Below, in pieces: positions 16,378 through 19,373 of a stretch of DNA of 19,373 bases (positions within the stretch are counted from its first letter, which is position 1; the number at the start of each line of letters is the position of its first letter). The stretch covers positions 1-19,373 of the forward strand of contig DQGD01000009.1 in the NCBI GenBank assembly GCA_003533505.1. The letters are read 5' to 3'. The notes beneath the pieces were generated by a model, which was given only the letters and a program-made list of their open reading frames with translations, made no database searches and was not told where the DNA came from. This DNA comes from Clostridiales bacterium (GTDB lineage Bacteria > Bacillota > Clostridia > Christensenellales > Pumilibacteraceae). The position numbers were made by a program, and so were the translations under genes.

Positions 16378-19373
16378 CTATCTTTTGACGATTTCGGACT
16401 CGGCGGTGACAGCCGTGCCGTTTACGGTGACGTTGTTAAACGTGAGATCGAGCGTTGCGCCGGAAACTACGTTTATAAACAAGCTGTTGTTTGTCGTGTT
16501 AATAAAAGCGACGTCGTTCAAGGTCACTGCCACGTTAGCGTTCTCGTCGATCTTTATAAAGTCCTTTACGGTGTCGGCAGTAGTGCTCTTGTGCGTCATC
16601 TGGATTTTATTCAACTCGAGCGAACCGGACTTGACGATAAATGCATTATCCGAAGTAATTTCGAATTTAGTTGTCGCATCAGATTTCTTAATAACACCTA
16701 CGCCGTTGATAACCACCGGGCTGACTACGGTAATCGGCGCGTTTATCTTGATCTTAAACGCAGCCGCGCTTAGGTTGAGAGTCATTTTCTTTACTTTAGC
16801 GCTTGCCGCAATTGCAATCGGTTCAAGTTTAGTGCTTGCAGTCGCAAACACGTACTCGGCATTCGGATCGAACACGGTACTTGCGTTAACCGTGGAAAGA
16901 TAAACGACTTTTTTACCGTTTTCGCCGTAACTATAGGTTACGTTCGTGATTTCGCCGTTTACGGTAAGCGTGCCGTTCACCTTGAGCGTAAGGCCGTTGC
17001 AATCGAGCGTTGCACCCTTTGCGATAACGAGTTCGGTACCCGCTTTTATCTCGTAGATCTTATCGGTAAGCGTAATGTTGCGAGCTATGATCGCTTTGCC
17101 GCCGGGCGCAACGTCGCCGACTTCGCTGTTGTATGCAAGGACATCGCCGACAACGAGGTAAGTATACCCCGGCACGCTCCAGTCGCAATTGCCGTAAAGA
17201 ACGTACTGCGCGTTACCGTCGGTATTCTCGAATTTGTTCCCCGTATAAATCTTTTCGTCGTTGACTTCAAGTTCGCCGTAAATCAATACGCCGCTGCGAG
17301 TATAGTTGCGCGTTACCTGAATTGCGGTTGCAATCGTGTTGGTTTTGTCACTGTACTTCGGATATGCGCCGAAAGTGTTTCCGCTGACGGTGATTGCGCC
17401 GGTAGAAACGGACGTACCCCTTCTCGTAAGTTGCAGTCCCGAAGGCGAATGAGTCATTACGCTGGGCGCGGGATCGACGAGGTGAATGTAGTTGTTCAAA
17501 AGCGTAAGACCGCCGTCCTGAAGAACTACGCCGATTTTTGTGTCCGTAGCGAAATTATCTTCGTGATCGATGCCGTTATGGACGATTTCGAGATTTTCGA
17601 TGGTAACAACGTCGCTTCCGTCGCTTATGCCATTGATATCGACGGCGAAAGTGCCTTTGATCACAGGCTTAACTCCGGTTGCGCCGTACGCGCCGCTGAT
17701 AGTAAGCGCTTTTCTGATAATGTACTTGATATTGCCTTCGTTTTCGGTAACATCGTTATACACGGTGATAACGTCGCCGGTGTTTGCCGCAGTAATTGCC
17801 GCCGACAACGTATCGTATTTTACGCTGCCGATAGCCACGACGTAGCCGCTTTCGACGCGATAAGTTCCGTCCTCGTTTTTAAGGCACGCGTAACCTTTGG
17901 TAAGATAATCGGGCTTGACTGCGGACTTAAACGTACCGCCGGTTATCGAAACGATCGTATTCTTCATAAAGGTCATTGCAGCAATCGTTCCGCCATTGAC
18001 AGAAACCGTGCTGTCCGACGCAGTGTTGTATATTGCATAGCAGGAAGGATCGTTCGTACTGAGAACGCCGCCGTTTACCGTCAGCGTCGCGGTAGCCGCA
18101 GCCACGTCTATGGCGTAGCCTCTCTTTCTGTTTGCTTCGAAATACAAGCCTTGAACTTCGCCGCCGTTGATTTCGACGTTTGCGTTTGCTTTTGCCATTA
18201 TACCGACCATTCCGTAGTTGGCATCGTGCGCCGTGATCGTACCGCCGTTCAAAACGACCTTTGCGTTTTCAACGTAAATTACGCTAAGCGCAGAATTTGC
18301 CGCGTACCAAGAGGTTATTTTACCCGTCTTTGCTTCGCTGCTATCGGTTATCGTAAGAACCGCTTCGTTCCTTACGATAATATAGTGAGTATCGCGAGTT
18401 GCGCCGCTTCCGCCGTATGCAAGTCCGTCAAGAACGTGACCGTTAAGATCGAGCGTAACGTTTACGCCGTCGAACACGTATTCGGTTGCGACGGTATCTT
18501 CAATATCGGCGAGCAACGTGAGCGTGTGCTCTTCGCCTGTCGTAAGGGCTGCAAAAGCGCCTGCGAACGAATCGTAGTTGGTTTCGTCCAGCCTTGCCTT
18601 GGCGAGCGCGACGCTGTCGATTTCGGTCTTTGCCGCTTCAAACGCGGCATCGACGGCAGTCTTGTCTGCGGCATTATCGATTGCGTTTTGACCTGCGGTG
18701 ACCGCATCTTGAATAGCAGTCCAATTCTCGGCAGTATAATTTGCTTCACCCTTACTCTCGGCGTAAGCTTCGAGCGCGGCTTTCTTGTCTGCCTTGTACG
18801 CCGCAAGCTCCTGCTCGTCGAGGTCGGCGGCGGTAGGCTGTGCGTCGGCAACGGTCGTAAAGTTGCTGACGAAGTTACCCGGCAATTTGGCAATATCGGT
18901 AACTGCGTTGATGCCGTTCTTCGCGGCGTCGTAAGCGTCGGTGATATTCTTCCACTGTGCCGCACGATAATTGGCTTCGGCGTAACGAGCCTTGGCTTCA
19001 TCGAGCGTTGCGATGACTTCTGCTTTCTTTGCCACGAGTTCTTCCGCGGTCAACTGTGCGTTGGTCTTTTGCGTCGCAACGAACGCGTTGAAGTCGGTAA
19101 CGAACGTTCCCGGCAGATTTGCAATGTCGGTAACTGCGTTGACTGCTACTTTGTATTCTTCGTACTTAGCGGTGATTGCGTTCTTTTCCGTTTCTCTGTA
19201 AAGCGTGAGATCAATACCGTCGTAAGCGGCTTTGAGGCTCTGCAGTACTTCCGCTTTCTTTGCCGCGAGTTCTTCGGCGGTAAGTTGCGCGTTGGTCTTT
19301 TGCGTCGCAACGAACGCGTTGAAGTCGGTAACGAACGTTCCCGGCAGATTTGCAATGTCGGTAACTGCGTTGA
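16378..19373 (-). CDS. Large repeat-containing beta-helix surface protein, C-terminal part
   Basis: The frame is open from the window edge to the stop at 16378, 998 residues, so the N-terminus and any signal peptide lie outside. The first 320 or so residues are alpha-helical FIVAR-like repeats with the unit LTAEELAAKKAEV...NAVTDIANLPGTFVTDFNAFV (77 residues, two near-identical copies) and more diverged units after it. From there a right-handed beta-helix follows with many rungs (VTLDLNGHVLDGL, KVVLNGGTITAHD, VEINGGEVQGL, LTVNGGVLSTND, VSVNGGTIAAM, VSITGGTFKS). A second helical stretch near 'GDVITVYNDVTENEGNIKY' follows. The end, TVNGTAVTAESEIVKR, has no LPxTG, SLH or clear membrane anchor. 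An extracellular adhesin or glycan-binding role is likely; no catalytic motif was seen. A TTG at 19053 is not the start. Confidence 0.85.
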   Translation of the reverse strand, partial: NAVTDIANLPGTFVTDFNAFVATQKTNAQLTAEELAAKKAEVLQSLKAAYDGIDLTLYRETEKNAITAKYEEYKVAVNAVTDIANLPGTFVTDFNAFVATQKTNAQLTAEELVAKKAEVIATLDEAKARYAEANYRAAQWKNITDAYDAAKNGINAVTDIAKLPGNFVSNFTTVADAQPTAADLDEQELAAYKADKKAALEAYAESKGEANYTAENWTAIQDAVTAGQNAIDNAADKTAVDAAFEAAKTEIDSVALAKARLDETNYDSFAGAFAALTTGEEHTLTLLADIEDTVATEYVFDGVNVTLDLNGHVLDGLAYGGSGATRDTHYIIVRNEAVLTITDSSEAKTGKITSWYAANSALSVIYVENAKVVLNGGTITAHDANYGMVGIMAKANANVEINGGEVQGLYFEANRKRGYAIDVAAATATLTVNGGVLSTNDPSCYAIYNTASDSTVSVNGGTIAAMTFMKNTIVSITGGTFKSAVKPDYLTKGYACLKNEDGTYRVESGYVVAIGSVKYDTLSAAITAANTGDVITVYNDVTENEGNIKYIIRKALTISGAYGATGVKPVIKGTFAVDINGISDGSDVVTIENLEIVHNGIDHEDNFATDTKIGVVLQDGGLTLLNNYIHLVDPAPSVMTHSPSGLQLTRRGTSVSTGAITVSGNTFGAYPKYSDKTNTIATAIQVTRNYTRSGVLIYGELEVNDEKIYTGNKFENTDGNAQYVLYGNCDWSVPGYTYLVVGDVLAYNSEVGDVAPGGKAIIARNITLTDKIYEIKAGTELVIAKGATLDCNGLTLKVNGTLTVNGEITNVTYSYGENGKKVVYLSTVNASTVFDPNAEYVFATASTKLEPIAIAASAKVKKMTLNLSAAAFKIKINAPITVVSPVVINGVGVIKKSDATTKFEITSDNAFIVKSGSLELNKIQMTHKSTTADTVKDFIKIDENANVAVTLNDVAFINTTNNSLFINVVSGATLDLTFNNVTVNGTAVTAESEIVKR
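19058..19142 (-). repeat. Identical 85-nt repeat, copy 1 of 2 (period 231 nt)
   Basis: These 85 bases are identical to 19289-19373, 231 nt (77 codons) away, and end at the window edge in the second copy. Flanking bases are similar but not identical, so the whole 231-nt unit is duplicated with its most recent homogenisation in this part. It encodes NAVTDIANLPGTFVTDFNAF and the residues after it. Confidence 0.97.
19289..19373 (-). repeat. Identical 85-nt repeat, copy 2 of 2
   Basis: This is the second copy of the 85-nt sequence at 19058-19142, running to the last base of the window. More units may lie beyond the edge, so the repeat number of the gene is unknown. Confidence 0.97.

Noticed and set aside
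19058..19373. Regular repeat that might be a CRISPR array
   Set aside because: The units are 231 nt long, in frame and protein-coding, with no spacer pattern.

Overview
The window reads as a chromosomal segment of a Clostridia-type member of the Bacillota, probably an uncultured gut lineage. The reasons are the ATP-type PEP carboxykinase, a Firmicutes-style rpoB-rpoC pair, consensus SigA promoters with AGGAGG-like ribosome binding sites, and a cluster of VTC, DUF4956 and Cthe_2159-like genes that I know mainly from Clostridia. I cannot name a genus. All protein genes lie on the minus strand except one small XRE regulator. I see no tRNA, rRNA or CRISPR array.

Positions 1-2800 are housekeeping: the N-terminal part of pckA (cut by the window edge), the pyrophosphatase gene ppa, a divergent 70-residue XRE regulator that may be leaderless, and a cytidylate-kinase-like gene. 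The gaps between them, and the long gap up to 3643, hold degenerate copies of an interspersed repeat (core TGAATGACG...AAAACGGA), palindromes and terminators. Positions 3644-11196 are rpoC and rpoB, translationally coupled by a TAATG overlap. They are expressed from their own promoter and are not preceded by rplJ-rplL. RpoB has a 90-residue, highly acidic C-terminal tail and a Lys in place of the rifampicin-pocket Arg529 (E. coli numbering).

Positions 11442-16257 are the most interesting part. A response regulator and histidine kinase (4-nt overlap) sit upstream of a VTC-domain polyphosphate-polymerase-like gene, a DUF4956 membrane protein (TTG start, 8-nt overlap) and a Cthe_2159-like beta-helix lipoprotein gene that carries a frameshift. 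The kinase has 16 consecutive aspartates in its predicted extracellular sensor. The promoters of the two-component pair and of the VTC operon share a near-identical 21-nt AT-rich element placed exactly 8 nt upstream of the -10 box in both. This suggests that the response regulator controls both transcription units. I propose a signal-controlled cell-envelope polyphosphate/beta-helix module; its biochemical function is not shown by the sequence.

Positions 16378-19373 hold the C-terminal 998 residues of a very large surface protein: alpha-helical 77-residue repeats, one 85-nt stretch of which is duplicated identically, followed by a long right-handed beta-helix region. It continues beyond the window.
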